Counted from the stretch's first letter, positions 9,489-19,359 are shown. The stretch is 64,000 nt of DNA from Candidatus Desulfovibrio intestinavium (GCA_019118345.1 DWZD01000040.1:186001-250000), one strand, 5' to 3'. Numbers and translations are program-made. Notes: a model not told the origin generated them from the letters alone.

Positions 9489-10616
9489 ATGGAAACAAGT
9501 CCGCAAGTCAACATTCGCCGTGCGGGGGAGGAACTTTCCGTCCGCGTGGGCGGCGCCTGGAAAATGGGCGCGACCCTGCCGCCGCAGGCCGGAGAGGCGC
9601 TTTCCGCCGTGCGGGAGGGCAGCGCGCGAACGCTGATCCTTGCCTGCGACGGGCTGACGGACTGGGATTCCAGCCTGCTGGTCTTTCTTGTGCAGCTTGT
9701 GCGGACGGCGCAGGAAACACATCTGACCGTACGGCGCGATCTGCCGCACGGGCTGGAGCGCCTGATTCAGCTGGCCTTTGCCGTGCCCGCCAAGCAAGGG
9801 GCCTCCCGCACGGCGCGCACGGAAGGGCTGCTGGCCTGCGTGGGTTCGGCCGTCCTGGCCCTGCCCGAAAAATTGCGGGAATTCACCGCCTTTCTGGGCG
9901 ACGTCACCCTGGCCGTCCTGCGCGTTCCGCTGGGGCGCTCGCAGATGCGGCGGCAGGATTTGCTGGCCGCCATGTATGAATGCGGCGTGCTGGCCCTGCC
10001 CATCATCTCCCTGACGAGTCTGCTGTTCGGCCTCATTCTCGCGTTTGTGGGGGCGGTGCAGCTTGCCCAGTTCGGGGCGCAGATCTATGTGGCCGGACTG
10101 GTGGGCATCGGCATGCTGCGCGTCATGGGGGCCATCATGGTGGGCGTGGTCATGTCGGGCCGGGTGGGAGCCTCCTTTGCGGCCCTCATCGGCACCATGC
10201 AGGTCAACGAGGAAGTGGACGCCCTGTCCACCCTCGGCATCTCGCCCGTGGATTTCCTTGTGCTGCCGCGCATGCTGGCCCTGACCGTCATGGTGCCCCT
10301 GCTGACCCTGTATGCCGATCTCATGGGCATTCTGGGCGGCTTTCTGGTGGGGGTGAGCATGCTTGATCTCAATGCGCTGGAATACCTCAATGCCACGGTG
10401 CGGATGGTCTCCTTCAAGCATGGCGTCATCGGTCTCTGTTATGCCACGGTCTTCGGCATCATCATCGCCCTGACCGGCTGCTATCAGGGCATTCGCTGCG
10501 GACGCAGCGCCCAGGCCGTGGGCCGGGCCACCACCACCGCCGTGGTGCACGGCATTGTGGGCATCATCGTGGCCACCGCCATTATTACCGTGATCTGCAA
10601 CGTGATCGGGGTCTAG
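9489..10616 (+). CDS. mlaE: MlaE-family ABC lipid transporter permease with N-terminal STAS-like domain
   Basis: MlaE signature region GIGMLRVMGAIMVGVVMSGRVGASFAALIGTMQVNEEVDALSTLGI; followed by MlaF and MCE genes. Confidence 0.92.
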   Translation: METSPQVNIRRAGEELSVRVGGAWKMGATLPPQAGEALSAVREGSARTLILACDGLTDWDSSLLVFLVQLVRTAQETHLTVRRDLPHGLERLIQLAFAVPAKQGASRTARTEGLLACVGSAVLALPEKLREFTAFLGDVTLAVLRVPLGRSQMRRQDLLAAMYECGVLALPIISLTSLLFGLILAFVGAVQLAQFGAQIYVAGLVGIGMLRVMGAIMVGVVMSGRVGASFAALIGTMQVNEEVDALSTLGISPVDFLVLPRMLALTVMVPLLTLYADLMGILGGFLVGVSMLDLNALEYLNATVRMVSFKHGVIGLCYATVFGIIIALTGCYQGIRCGRSAQAVGRATTTAVVHGIVGIIVATAIITVICNVIGV

Positions 10617-10621
10617 AGAAG

Positions 10622-11452
10622 ATGAGCCAATCCGCCCTCCCCTCCACAGCATCCGCCAGCCCGCCGCGCATCCGGGTACGCAATCTCACCGTGGGCTACG
10701 GTTCCTATGTGCTCATGCGGGATGTCAGCTTTGACGTGGCGGCGGACGATGTCTTTCTCATCATGGGCGGATCGGGCTGCGGCAAAAGCACCCTGCTGCG
10801 CGTGCTCATGGGCCTCAAGGAACCGCAGAGCGGTCAGGTATTTTACGGCGACACGGATTTCTGGGCCTGCGACGGCGAGGAACGACGGCGCCTCATGCAG
10901 CGCACCGGCGTGCTCTTTCAGGGCGGCGCGCTCTGGAGTTCCATGACCCTGGCCGAAAATGTGGGCCTGCCCCTGCAGCAGTATACGAATCTTTCGCCGG
11001 AAGAGGTGCGGGAACAGGCCTCGCTCAAGCTGGCCCTGGCCGGGCTGGCGGGCTTCGAGGACTACTACCCCTCGGAAATCAGCGGCGGCATGCGCAAACG
11101 GGCCGGGCTGGCCCGCGCCCTGGCCCTTGACCCGCAAATCCTCTTTCTGGACGAACCCTCGGCCGGCCTTGATCCGGTGAGTTCGCGCCTGCTGGATGAT
11201 CTCATTCTCGAGCTGCGTGATTCGCTGGGCACCACCTTTGTCATTGTCTCGCACGAGCTGGCCAGCATCTTCACCGTGGCCAGCAACAGCATTTTTCTGG
11301 ATGCCCAGACCCGCCGCGTGACCGCTGCAGGCAATCCTTCCCTGCTGGTAAAGGATCCCCATACTGAAGAACAGGCCCGGCGCTTCCTCACACGCGGCGC
11401 GCCGGACGCTTCCGCCGCCCCCGCAGACGGGACGGCAAGGATGGACGCATGA
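10622..11452 (+). CDS. mlaF: ABC transporter ATP-binding protein (MlaF-like)
   Basis: Walker A GGSGCGKST, signature ISGGMRKRAGLARALALDPQILFLDEPSAGLDP. Confidence 0.95.
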   Translation: MSQSALPSTASASPPRIRVRNLTVGYGSYVLMRDVSFDVAADDVFLIMGGSGCGKSTLLRVLMGLKEPQSGQVFYGDTDFWACDGEERRRLMQRTGVLFQGGALWSSMTLAENVGLPLQQYTNLSPEEVREQASLKLALAGLAGFEDYYPSEISGGMRKRAGLARALALDPQILFLDEPSAGLDPVSSRLLDDLILELRDSLGTTFVIVSHELASIFTVASNSIFLDAQTRRVTAAGNPSLLVKDPHTEEQARRFLTRGAPDASAAPADGTARMDA

Positions 11453-12402
11453 GTCAAACACGTTCCTCCGTGGCTGTCGGCGGCTTTGTCCTCGGCGGTC
11501 TGCTTCTCCTCGTCATCGGCATTGTGCTGCTGGGCGGCGGCAATCTGTTCAGCGACGATCTGGAATATACCCTGATTTTTGACGGCTCCGTGAGCGGCCT
11601 TTCCGTGGGCGCACCGGTGGTTTTCCGCGGGGTGCCCCTGGGGGCGGTGACGCGCATCCAGCTGCAGGCCAATCCCCGCGACGGCAGCGTAAGCATTCCG
11701 GTCAGCGTCCGCATCAACGAGAGCGCCATCAACGACGCCAGCTCCACGCGGAAACTTTCCGAAGAACAGCGGATGGACATTCTGGGACGGCTGGTGCAGC
11801 GGGGCCTGCGCGGTCGTCTGCAGCTTCAGAGTCTCATCACGGGCCAATACCGCATTGAGCTGGACTTCTACCCCGACTCGCCGGCGCTCTACCGCTCCTC
11901 AGACCCCACGCTGGAAATCCCCACCCTGCCCTCGCCCATCGATCAGCTGCAGCGCAATCTGGCGGCCCTGCCCCTCAAGGAACTGACCGCCACCTTCCAG
12001 GCGACCCTGCAGCGCGTTTCGGACATCCTTGCCTCGCCCGACATCGAGCGGGCCATCACCCAATTTGCCGACACCTTTGAGGAAGCCCACCACCTGCTGG
12101 TGGCGGGACGCGAAACGCAGCGGCTCATCAACCAGACCATGACCAATTTCTCGCAGGCCAGCGGCGTGGCATCACAGGAACTGCCCAAGGCGCTCGCGGC
12201 CATGACCACGGCCATGAACAGCTTTGCCACGGTCGCCAATTCCACGCAGGCGCTGGTGGGCCGCGACTCCCCGGCGGTGAGCGAATTGCGCCGCCTGCTG
12301 CGTGAAGCCACGGCGGCCATGCGCTCCCTGCGGTCGCTGGCCGATACCATTGAGCGCAACCCCGAATCCCTGCTCAAGGGCCGTCCCGGAGGTAACCGAT
12401 GA
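11449..12402 (+). CDS. mlaD: MCE-domain (MlaD-like) substrate-binding protein
   Basis: N-terminal TM followed by MCE domain (VSGLSVGAPVVFRGVPLGAVTRI); ATGA overlap with upstream gene. Confidence 0.92.
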   Translation: MSQTRSSVAVGGFVLGGLLLLVIGIVLLGGGNLFSDDLEYTLIFDGSVSGLSVGAPVVFRGVPLGAVTRIQLQANPRDGSVSIPVSVRINESAINDASSTRKLSEEQRMDILGRLVQRGLRGRLQLQSLITGQYRIELDFYPDSPALYRSSDPTLEIPTLPSPIDQLQRNLAALPLKELTATFQATLQRVSDILASPDIERAITQFADTFEEAHHLLVAGRETQRLINQTMTNFSQASGVASQELPKALAAMTTAMNSFATVANSTQALVGRDSPAVSELRRLLREATAAMRSLRSLADTIERNPESLLKGRPGGNR

Positions 12403-13052
12403 TTCTTCCGTTCCGTCTGTCGCGGCTGTGCCGCCCCGCCCTGCCCGTCCTGCTGCTCAGCTGCCTTGCGCTGACCCTCGCCGCCTGCGGCCAGAGCGCC
12501 CCCACGCGGTATTATGTGCTGGACAGCGGCCGGCCGGGCCTTGCCGCCGCCAGCCTGCCCACCGCCGGCCTGCGCATCGCCCATGTGGGCATCCCCGGCT
12601 ATCTGGATCGGCAGGGCGTGGTCAGCCGCCGGGACGGCGATCCCCTTCTTGAAGTCAACAATTTCGATATCTGGGCCGAACCGCTGGATCAGGGCATCCG
12701 CCGCGTCCTGCGCGAAGTGCTCAGCCCCGATCTGCTGGGCGAGGGCATTGCCGTGCAGAACAATGACGACAGCGGCTGGCTCATGGCGCTGGTGGTGGAT
12801 GTGCTGCGCCTTGACGGCGCGCCCGGCGAAGCCGTGCATCTGGAAGCGCGCTGGAGCCTGCTGGACAGCAAGGACCATGTGCTGGCGCGCGGCAGCTTTG
12901 CCGACAGCGCCGACTGCCCGGCAGCCCAGCCCGGCGCGGCGGCCACCGGCAAGCTCGTGGCAAGCCAGAGCCTGCTTGTGCAGCGCCTGGGGCAGGCCCT
13001 GACGCCCGAAATCGTCCGGGCCATGCGTTCGCTGCGGCGCACGAACGATTAG
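12399..13052 (+). CDS. ABC-type transport auxiliary lipoprotein
   Basis: Lipobox LTLAAC, PTRYYVLDS motif; overlaps mlaD stop. Confidence 0.85.
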   Translation: MILPFRLSRLCRPALPVLLLSCLALTLAACGQSAPTRYYVLDSGRPGLAAASLPTAGLRIAHVGIPGYLDRQGVVSRRDGDPLLEVNNFDIWAEPLDQGIRRVLREVLSPDLLGEGIAVQNNDDSGWLMALVVDVLRLDGAPGEAVHLEARWSLLDSKDHVLARGSFADSADCPAAQPGAAATGKLVASQSLLVQRLGQALTPEIVRAMRSLRRTND

Positions 13053-13148
13053 CCCCGACGGGGCAAGGTTCCGGAGCCGGCCGCTTCCTGCCGGACAACG
13101 GCGCGCGGGCATGCCCTGCCGGACATGCCGCCAGCCGAACGCAAAACA

Positions 13149-13183
13149 CGCCGCCGTACGGTCGCAAAAACCATACGGCGGCG
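13149..13183. terminator. Intergenic hairpin between convergent genes (possible bidirectional terminator)
   Basis: CGCCGCCGTACGGT-CGCAAAA-ACCATACGGCGGCG; no clear U-tract. Confidence 0.4.
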
Positions 13184-13269
13184 CCTCATTTGCCGGAGAT
13201 GACCGCCGGAACGCGCAAACAGCAGAGCCGCCTTCTGGCCCCATGCGCCGCCAGTCCCGGAAGCGATCC

Positions 13270-13902
13270 CTAGACCTGATTGATCATGACCTTGGCCGGA
13301 CGCAGCAGGCGTTCGCCCAGCTTGTAGCCGCGTTGCAGCACCCGCGCCACGCAGCCGGGCGCCAGCTCGGGACGGGCATCAAAACCGACGGCCTCGTGCA
13401 GCTCGGGGGTGAAATCCTCACCTTCCTCGCCCACGGGCGTCAGGCCATGCTTGTTCATGGCCTCCAGCATGAGCTTGTGGGTCATGGCCACCCCGGTCAG
13501 CATATCCTGACAGGCCGCATCCCGGCTGCCGTATTGCAGGGCCAGTTCCAGATTGTCCAGCCCGGGGAGCATGTCCCGCAGGATCTTTTCCGCCGCATAG
13601 CGCATCTGCTCCTCGTGTTCGCGGGCAAGGCGCTTCTTGAAATTCTCCATTTCCGCCACGGCGCGCAAACGAGCCTCATCCGCGGCCTTCTTTTCCTCAC
13701 AGTCGGGGCACAGCTGCTCACGGCAACGTTCGGCCAGCTCCTCGGGCGACAACGGCCCGGCCTCTGCCGGGGCTTCGGCGCCCGCCTCATCCTGACCGGC
13801 GGCGGCTGCAGCAGCGGCTGCGGCAGCCTCGGCGGCGGCTTCCATTTCAGCGGCTTCGGCGGCTTTCTTGTAGGTATCATGGACTTTGTTATGATGATGC
13901 AT
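13270..13902 (-). CDS. grpE: GrpE nucleotide exchange factor
   Basis: RAVAEMENFKKRLAREHEEQMRYAAEKILRDMLPGLDNLELAL and C-terminal GRVLQRGYKLGERLLRPAKVMI-like signature; GGGAGGATAT upstream of ATG. Confidence 0.93.
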   Translation of the reverse strand: MHHHNKVHDTYKKAAEAAEMEAAAEAAAAAAAAAAGQDEAGAEAPAEAGPLSPEELAERCREQLCPDCEEKKAADEARLRAVAEMENFKKRLAREHEEQMRYAAEKILRDMLPGLDNLELALQYGSRDAACQDMLTGVAMTHKLMLEAMNKHGLTPVGEEGEDFTPELHEAVGFDARPELAPGCVARVLQRGYKLGERLLRPAKVMINQV

Positions 13903-14092
13903 ATATCCTCCCGAGGCCAGCCCGCGCCGGTACAGCGTGCGAAGGCAGCGAATGCTTGGCGGAAATTTCTTGCAGATGCGCTTATGGGTAAGTTCGCCCC
14001 GTGGCCCTGTCAAGAGCGAAAGGCACTTTTCCCGCCTCGACATTCTGGCGAACCTCGGCTATGGTTGATCGCTTTTCAATGGGAGGAAGCCT

Positions 14093-15409
14093 ATGACGTG
14101 TCGCAGCATTTCGCTCCAGTCGGCGCAGGACTGGCCCCGGGCCGCCCAATGGCTGGCAGCCCGGCGCAACCCCGGCGACAATGTGGAACATGCCGTGCGG
14201 GCCATCATCGACGATGTGCGCGCCCGGGGTGACGAGGCCCTGCTGGAGTATACCCGGCGCTTTGACTGTGCGGACTTTGCGCCGCCCCTGCGCCTCAGCG
14301 AGCAGGACATCGCCCGCAGCGCGGCTTCCGTCTCTCCCGAATGCCACGCCCACATCGGCGACGCCGCCCGCAATATCCGCCGTTTTCATGAGGCGCAAAA
14401 GGAAAAGTCCTGGTTCGAGACCCTGCCCGACGGCAGCATTCTCGGCCAGCGCGTGCTGCCCGTGGACAGCGTGGGCCTGTATGTGCCCGGCGGACAGGGC
14501 GGCAGCACGCCGCTCATTTCCAGTCTGCTCATGAATGCCATTCCCGCCCAGGTGGCCGGCGTGCGCCGCATTGCCGTCTGCACGCCGCCCCGCGCCGACG
14601 GCAGCATCGATCCCGCCATTCTGGCGGCGGCGCACCTGCTGGATATTGATGAGGTCTACCGCGTGGGCAGCGCCTGGGCCATTGCCGCCCTGGCCTGCGG
14701 CACGCCCTCCCTGCCCGCCGTGGATGTTATCGCCGGGCCGGGCAATATTTATGTGGCCACGGCCAAACGCCTGTTGCAGGGCATCGTGGGCATCGACATG
14801 ATTGCCGGCCCCAGCGAGGTGCTCATCCTGGCCGACAGTTCTGCCCGCCCGGACTGGGTGGCGGCGGACATGCTCTCCCAGGCCGAGCATGATCCGCTGG
14901 CCGCCGCCCTCTGCCTCACCACCGACATCCCCCTGGGCGAACGCATCCGCGAGGAGCTGGACAGGCAATGCGCCAGCCTGCCCAAGGCGCAGATCGCGGC
15001 CAAGTCCCTGCAGGACTGGGGCGCGGTCATCACCGTCCCCCACATGGATGTGGCCGTGGCCGTAGCCAATATGATCGCGCCGGAACATCTGGAACTCTGC
15101 GTGCGCGATCCCTGGGCCGTCCTGCCCGGCATCCGGCACGCCGGGGCCGTCTTCATGGGGCATCACTGCCCCGAACCGGTGGGCGACTACTTTGCCGGGC
15201 CGAATCATGTGCTGCCCACCCTGGGGACGGCGCGTTTTTCCTCCGCGCTGTCGGTGCAGACATTTTGCAAAAAAACCAGCATCGTGGCCACTTCCGCCGC
15301 CTTTCTCCAGCAAAGCCGGGAGGCCATTGCCGCCCTGGCCCGCATGGAGGGTCTGGAAGCCCACGCCCGTTCCGCCGAAATTCGCGGCCAGCATCTGCCG
15401 CGCGCCTAA
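14093..15409 (+). CDS. hisD: Histidinol dehydrogenase
   Basis: VIAGPGNIYVATAKRLLQGIVGIDMIAGPSEVLILAD; full-length. Confidence 0.97.
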   Translation: MTCRSISLQSAQDWPRAAQWLAARRNPGDNVEHAVRAIIDDVRARGDEALLEYTRRFDCADFAPPLRLSEQDIARSAASVSPECHAHIGDAARNIRRFHEAQKEKSWFETLPDGSILGQRVLPVDSVGLYVPGGQGGSTPLISSLLMNAIPAQVAGVRRIAVCTPPRADGSIDPAILAAAHLLDIDEVYRVGSAWAIAALACGTPSLPAVDVIAGPGNIYVATAKRLLQGIVGIDMIAGPSEVLILADSSARPDWVAADMLSQAEHDPLAAALCLTTDIPLGERIREELDRQCASLPKAQIAAKSLQDWGAVITVPHMDVAVAVANMIAPEHLELCVRDPWAVLPGIRHAGAVFMGHHCPEPVGDYFAGPNHVLPTLGTARFSSALSVQTFCKKTSIVATSAAFLQQSREAIAALARMEGLEAHARSAEIRGQHLPRA

Positions 15410-15418
15410 GGAGCTGCC

Positions 15419-16315
15419 ATGCGCATCGTCACCCAAACCGCCATTACGGCCTGCCCCCTGCGTTCCCGCGGCAAAGTTCGCGACATTTATGACGTGGACG
15501 CGGAAACCCTGCTCATCGTCACCACCGACCGCATGTCGGCTTATGATGTCATCATGGGCGAGGCCATTCCGTACAAGGGCGTTATCCTCAATCAGATTAC
15601 CCTGTTCTGGATGGAGAAATTCCGGGACATCATTCCCAATCATCTGGTGGAAAGCGACGTGAACCGCTTTCCGTCCATCCTCGCGCCCTGGGCCGATGAG
15701 CTGGAAGGCCGCGCCGTGCTCGTGCGCAAGGCCAAACCCCTGCCCGTGGAATGCATCGTGCGCGGCTATCTGAGCGGTTCCGGCTGGAAGGACTATCAGG
15801 CCACGGGCAAGCTCTGCGGTTATGACCTGCCCGCCGGTCTGCGCGAATCCGACAAGCTGGAACCGGCCCTCTTTACCCCGTCCACCAAGGCCGAACTGGG
15901 CGAACATGACGAAAACATCAGCGTGGCCCGGGCCGCAGCCCTGCTCGGCAGCGAGGTGGCGCAACAGGCGCAGGACGTCTCCCTGCGCATCTATGAGGCC
16001 GGACGCGCCTATGCCGCGGGCAGGGGCATCATCGTGGCCGATACCAAGTTCGAATTTGGCTTCATCGACGGCAAGCTGCACATCATCGACGAGGTGCTGA
16101 CGCCGGATTCCTCCCGCTTCTGGCCCGCCGACAAATATGTTCCCGGTCAGGGCCAGCCCAGCTTCGACAAGCAATACCTGCGCGACTGGCTCAAAAGCCA
16201 GCCGTGGAACATGCAGCCTCCCGCGCCGGCCCTGCCGCAGGAGATCATCGACAATACGGCGGCCCGCTACCGGGAAGCCTACGAAATTCTGACAGGCAAA
16301 CGCCTTACCGTCTAA
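15419..16315 (+). CDS. purC: SAICAR synthase
   Basis: SRGKVRDIYDVDAETLLIVTTDRMSAYDV; VECIVRGYLSGSGWKDYQ. Confidence 0.97.
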   Translation: MRIVTQTAITACPLRSRGKVRDIYDVDAETLLIVTTDRMSAYDVIMGEAIPYKGVILNQITLFWMEKFRDIIPNHLVESDVNRFPSILAPWADELEGRAVLVRKAKPLPVECIVRGYLSGSGWKDYQATGKLCGYDLPAGLRESDKLEPALFTPSTKAELGEHDENISVARAAALLGSEVAQQAQDVSLRIYEAGRAYAAGRGIIVADTKFEFGFIDGKLHIIDEVLTPDSSRFWPADKYVPGQGQPSFDKQYLRDWLKSQPWNMQPPAPALPQEIIDNTAARYREAYEILTGKRLTV

Positions 16316-16387
16316 TCCGTTCCGTCGTGCCGGACGGGGCAACGCAATGAAAGGCCGGCCACCATCCGGCCTCCAAGGAGAATTACC

Positions 16388-17152
16388 ATGCTGCTGCAAG
16401 GAAAAAAAGCTCTCATCCTCGGTCTTGCCAACAACAAGAGCATTGCCTACGGCATTGCCTCCTGCTTCAAGGAACAGGGCGCGCGTCTGGCCTTCAACTA
16501 TGTGGGCGACGCCATCAAGAAGCGGGTGGAACCCCTGAGCGAGGAACTGGGCGGTGAATTCACCTTCCAGTGCGACGTGAGCGACGACGCCCAGATCGCC
16601 GCCGCCGCCGATCTCGTCAAGGAAAAATGGGGCGACGTGGACATCATCGTTCACTCCATCGCCTTTGCCAACCGCGAGGATCTCACCGGCCGCTTTGTGG
16701 ATACCACGCGCGAAGGCTTCCATCTGGCGCTGGACATTTCCGCCTACTCCCTGACCGGCATCTGCCGCGCCTTTGAGCCGCTCCTGCATGAAGGATCCTC
16801 GGTGCTCACCATGACCTATCACGGCTCCACCAAGGTCATCCCCGGCTACAATGTCATGGGGGTGGCCAAGGCGGCCCTGGAAGCCTCGGTGCGCTATCTG
16901 GCCTTTGAACTCGGCGAAAAGGGCGTGCGCGTCAACGCCATCAGCGCCGGCCCCATCAAGACCCTGGCCGCCTCCGCAGTTTCCGGCCTGAAAAACATCT
17001 TCAACCGGGTGGAGGAATCCGCCCCCCTGCGCCGCAACGTCACCACCCACGATGTGGGCGGTCTGGCCGCCTTCCTGGCCTCCGATCTTGCGCACGGGGT
17101 CACCGGCAGCGTCATCTACGCCGACAGCGGCTTCAGTCAGATGGGCATCTAA
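16388..17152 (+). CDS. fabI: Enoyl-ACP reductase (NADH)
   Basis: LLQGKKALILGLANNKSIAYGIA; YNVMGVAKAALEASVRYLA. Confidence 0.97.
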   Translation: MLLQGKKALILGLANNKSIAYGIASCFKEQGARLAFNYVGDAIKKRVEPLSEELGGEFTFQCDVSDDAQIAAAADLVKEKWGDVDIIVHSIAFANREDLTGRFVDTTREGFHLALDISAYSLTGICRAFEPLLHEGSSVLTMTYHGSTKVIPGYNVMGVAKAALEASVRYLAFELGEKGVRVNAISAGPIKTLAASAVSGLKNIFNRVEESAPLRRNVTTHDVGGLAAFLASDLAHGVTGSVIYADSGFSQMGI

Positions 17153-17193
17153 ACATGCCGCGCTGACCACAGTGCAGGCGGCATGGCAAGGTC

Positions 17194-17214
17194 GGGCCGC
17201 GAAAAACGCGGCCC
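17194..17214 (+). terminator. Hairpin downstream of fabI
   Basis: GGGCCGCG-AAAAA-CGCGGCCC; weak U-tract. Confidence 0.4.
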
Positions 17215-17304
17215 GCTCCGCTTTGGGCCTGTCCTCCTGACAGCGGCTGCCCCGACAGCCACAAGGCCTGAAAGACCGGCTGCGCCCGTCCACAAGGAAA
17301 ACGC

Positions 17305-17574
17305 ATGGATATTTCCTTCTACACCTTCGCCAATGCCTTGGGCATTACCTGTGCGGCGGCTGCCTTCCTGATCTTTCTGCGTCGCACGGCCCGCAACCAG
17401 CAGGAGGATGAGGATGACGGGCAGGCGGAACAGCCCGCCGCCCCGCCCCCGCAGACACGAGGCCATGCGAAGGCAAAGGCAGAGCCGGCGTCCGACGCCG
17501 CCCGGCAGGTGGAGCAGCCGCCCTGCGCCCCTCCCGTTGCCGGCGGCGACCCGACGCCCGGCAAACGCCCCTGA
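17305..17574 (+). CDS. Small single-TM protein, unknown
   Basis: N-terminal hydrophobic segment, charged/proline-rich tail; plausible but weak. Confidence 0.45.
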   Translation: MDISFYTFANALGITCAAAAFLIFLRRTARNQQEDEDDGQAEQPAAPPPQTRGHAKAKAEPASDAARQVEQPPCAPPVAGGDPTPGKRP

Positions 17575-17734
17575 CACCTCCTGCCGGGTCTGCGCGGGAA
17601 AAATCCGATCCTGCTCTATTCGCCGCCGCATTCCCTGCCGCCATTTTTCCCGCTTCGGCAAAAAATTTTGTTTTTGCGCTTTTTTCTCTTGCCATCATGG
17701 ACAAGCAGGCGTATATGAAGTGGGCTTTGAGCGC

Positions 17735-17826
17735 GGAGAGGTGTCCGAGCTGGTCGAAGGAGCACGATTGGAAATCGTGTGTACGTTAAAAGCGTACCGA
17801 GAGTTCGAATCTCTCCCTCTCCGCCA
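17735..17826 (+). tRNA. tRNA-Ser (anticodon GGA), CCA encoded
   Basis: Acceptor GGAGAGG/CCTCTCC, anticodon arm CACGATTGGAAATCGTG, long variable arm, T arm GAGAGTTCGAATCTCTC, G discriminator + CCA. Confidence 0.95.
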
Positions 17827-17870
17827 GCAAGAAAGTAAACCCGTTGAGCAATCAACGGGTTTTTTCTTTT
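17816..17870 (+). repeat. Direct repeat copy 1: tRNA-Ser 3' end plus terminator
   Basis: CCTCTCC GCCAGCAAGAAAG taaa CCCGTTGA gc AATCAACG gg TTTTTTCTTTT; matched by 20941-21002. Confidence 0.8.
17837..17866 (+). terminator. Rho-independent terminator of tRNA-Ser
   Basis: AAACCCGTTGA-GCAA-TCAACGGGTTT followed by T-run. Confidence 0.85.
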
Positions 17871-18097
17871 GGGCTGCAATGGGTCGCGGGGCACCCCGGA
17901 ACCCTGCCCGGTAGGACATGCCGCCGGAACGGCAGGCGCCCCAGCCCTTTCCTGTGAGCGCGGGGCGGAAAAGCCCCGCCTTTGGGAAGCCAACGGGCAG
18001 GGATGCCGGGGCCATGCGGCAACGGCTCCCAACGCCTTGCCATTTCTGTTTGATCACGCTTTATGACTCTGCCTCAATGCCCATCAAGGAGTGGGAT

Positions 18098-18841
18098 ATG
18101 TTCATAAAAACTCTTTGTGTCGCAGCGGCTCTACTGGCTATCACAGCTTCAGCTTTTGCCGAACCGCATACGGTGGAGATGGAGACGGGCGCCGTCCCCG
18201 GCTTCGATGGGGGGAATGTCTCCCTGCTCTCCCAGCCCGGTGTTCTGGAGGAGCTTGAAAGGCAAAAAGATATTGCCGCAGATAGGGCATGGAAGGCGGA
18301 GCAGCGGGCCTGGACGCGGCGACAGCAAGCCCGACAGCTCGCTGTGGAGGAAGCCCGCAAGATGGGTTTTGCCGATGGAGACGCCCAGACGCCCAAGACA
18401 AGAGAGCAGTTTCTTTCGGCGGGCGGTAGTGAACTGGCCTATGGCGAATACATCGCTGCCTTTACATTTGCCTCGGAGGCACAAGCCAATCCCCTGCCCA
18501 CAAACCCCCTTGGCATGAAGGAAATCGCCGAACTGGAGAGCGATCTGAGCACAGGCACCCTCGGCCTCGAAACCTTGCCAGTCTACAAGGACAGGCTTAC
18601 CAGCGAAGATTTCAGCCGTCTGCTGCAGGCAGCGAAAAAAAGAGACCTGCCCCCCAGCTTTACTCGAGCCTCTCACATGGGCCTCTTGGACGGAACCTTT
18701 CAGAGCGTAAAGACTCTGGAGCAATTTGTGGATGCCGGAGGAGTGCCGGAATATTACCCCGAGTACATGAGGCAGGCGGAATTTGCTTCCCGGCTAAAGG
18801 CACAAGAGAAACAGCAGATTATGAATACCACGGGCCAATGA
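18098..18841 (+). CDS. Secreted protein, unknown, with internal duplicated motif
   Basis: AAGGAGTGGGATATG start; signal peptide MFIKTLCVAAALLAITASAFAE; two ~44-aa related segments. Confidence 0.75.
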   Translation: MFIKTLCVAAALLAITASAFAEPHTVEMETGAVPGFDGGNVSLLSQPGVLEELERQKDIAADRAWKAEQRAWTRRQQARQLAVEEARKMGFADGDAQTPKTREQFLSAGGSELAYGEYIAAFTFASEAQANPLPTNPLGMKEIAELESDLSTGTLGLETLPVYKDRLTSEDFSRLLQAAKKRDLPPSFTRASHMGLLDGTFQSVKTLEQFVDAGGVPEYYPEYMRQAEFASRLKAQEKQQIMNTTGQ

Positions 18842-19326
18842 CCCTTCTGTTCATGACGGCAAAATTCCGTCTTTGTCCTTATGGGCAATGTTTTACTTCC
18901 GCATGGAATTTTCTTTCTTCACGCTCTACATGCACGCATCTTTCCCACTGCATACCCGCACATGATGGGGCTACGCTCTGCGCTGCGCCGGGCGGGAATG
19001 GCGGCGGCGATTGCCCGTCTCCGGCACGGCTGCGCCTGCGATTTCGCCGCACATTCCGGCCCGCTTCCGTTATGCCCAACAAGGCGGCGGTGGAAGCGGC
19101 GGGAGGAGCATTGCAGGAAAGCGGGAAAGAGGAAGCGCCGGGCGTTCCCGGGAACAGCTCCGAGGATTTCATCTTTCAGCGCATTGACGGCGTGAAGTGT
19201 GAAATCCCATGACGGGCACGACGTTGCGGAGAGGATGGACAGGGAGGAATTTCAGGGGGCGCAGCCACGAAATCTTCAGCAGGAAAAGCGTGACGCGCCG
19301 ACCAGCGGACATCTCGCCCGGATTCC

Positions 19327-19359
19327 GCCCGCCCGGACAGTTCCCGGGCGGGCTTTTTT
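19327..19359 (+). terminator. Strong Rho-independent terminator, + strand
   Basis: GCCCGCCCGG-loop-CCGGGCGGGC-TTTTTT; no convincing + strand gene ends nearby. Confidence 0.85.

Noticed and set aside
6714-10652. 1312-aa minus-strand ORF reading upstream of polA
   Set aside because: Upstream ~410 aa is antisense to mlaE; true polA start is ATG at 9410.
13903-14092. CIRCE/HrcA operator upstream of grpE
   Set aside because: Looked for TTAGCACTC-N9-GAGTGCTAA; not present.
13982-17293. 1103-aa minus-strand ORF
   Set aside because: Antisense shadow of hisD, purC and fabI; low-complexity Gly/His/Gln-rich translation typical of GC-rich antisense frames.
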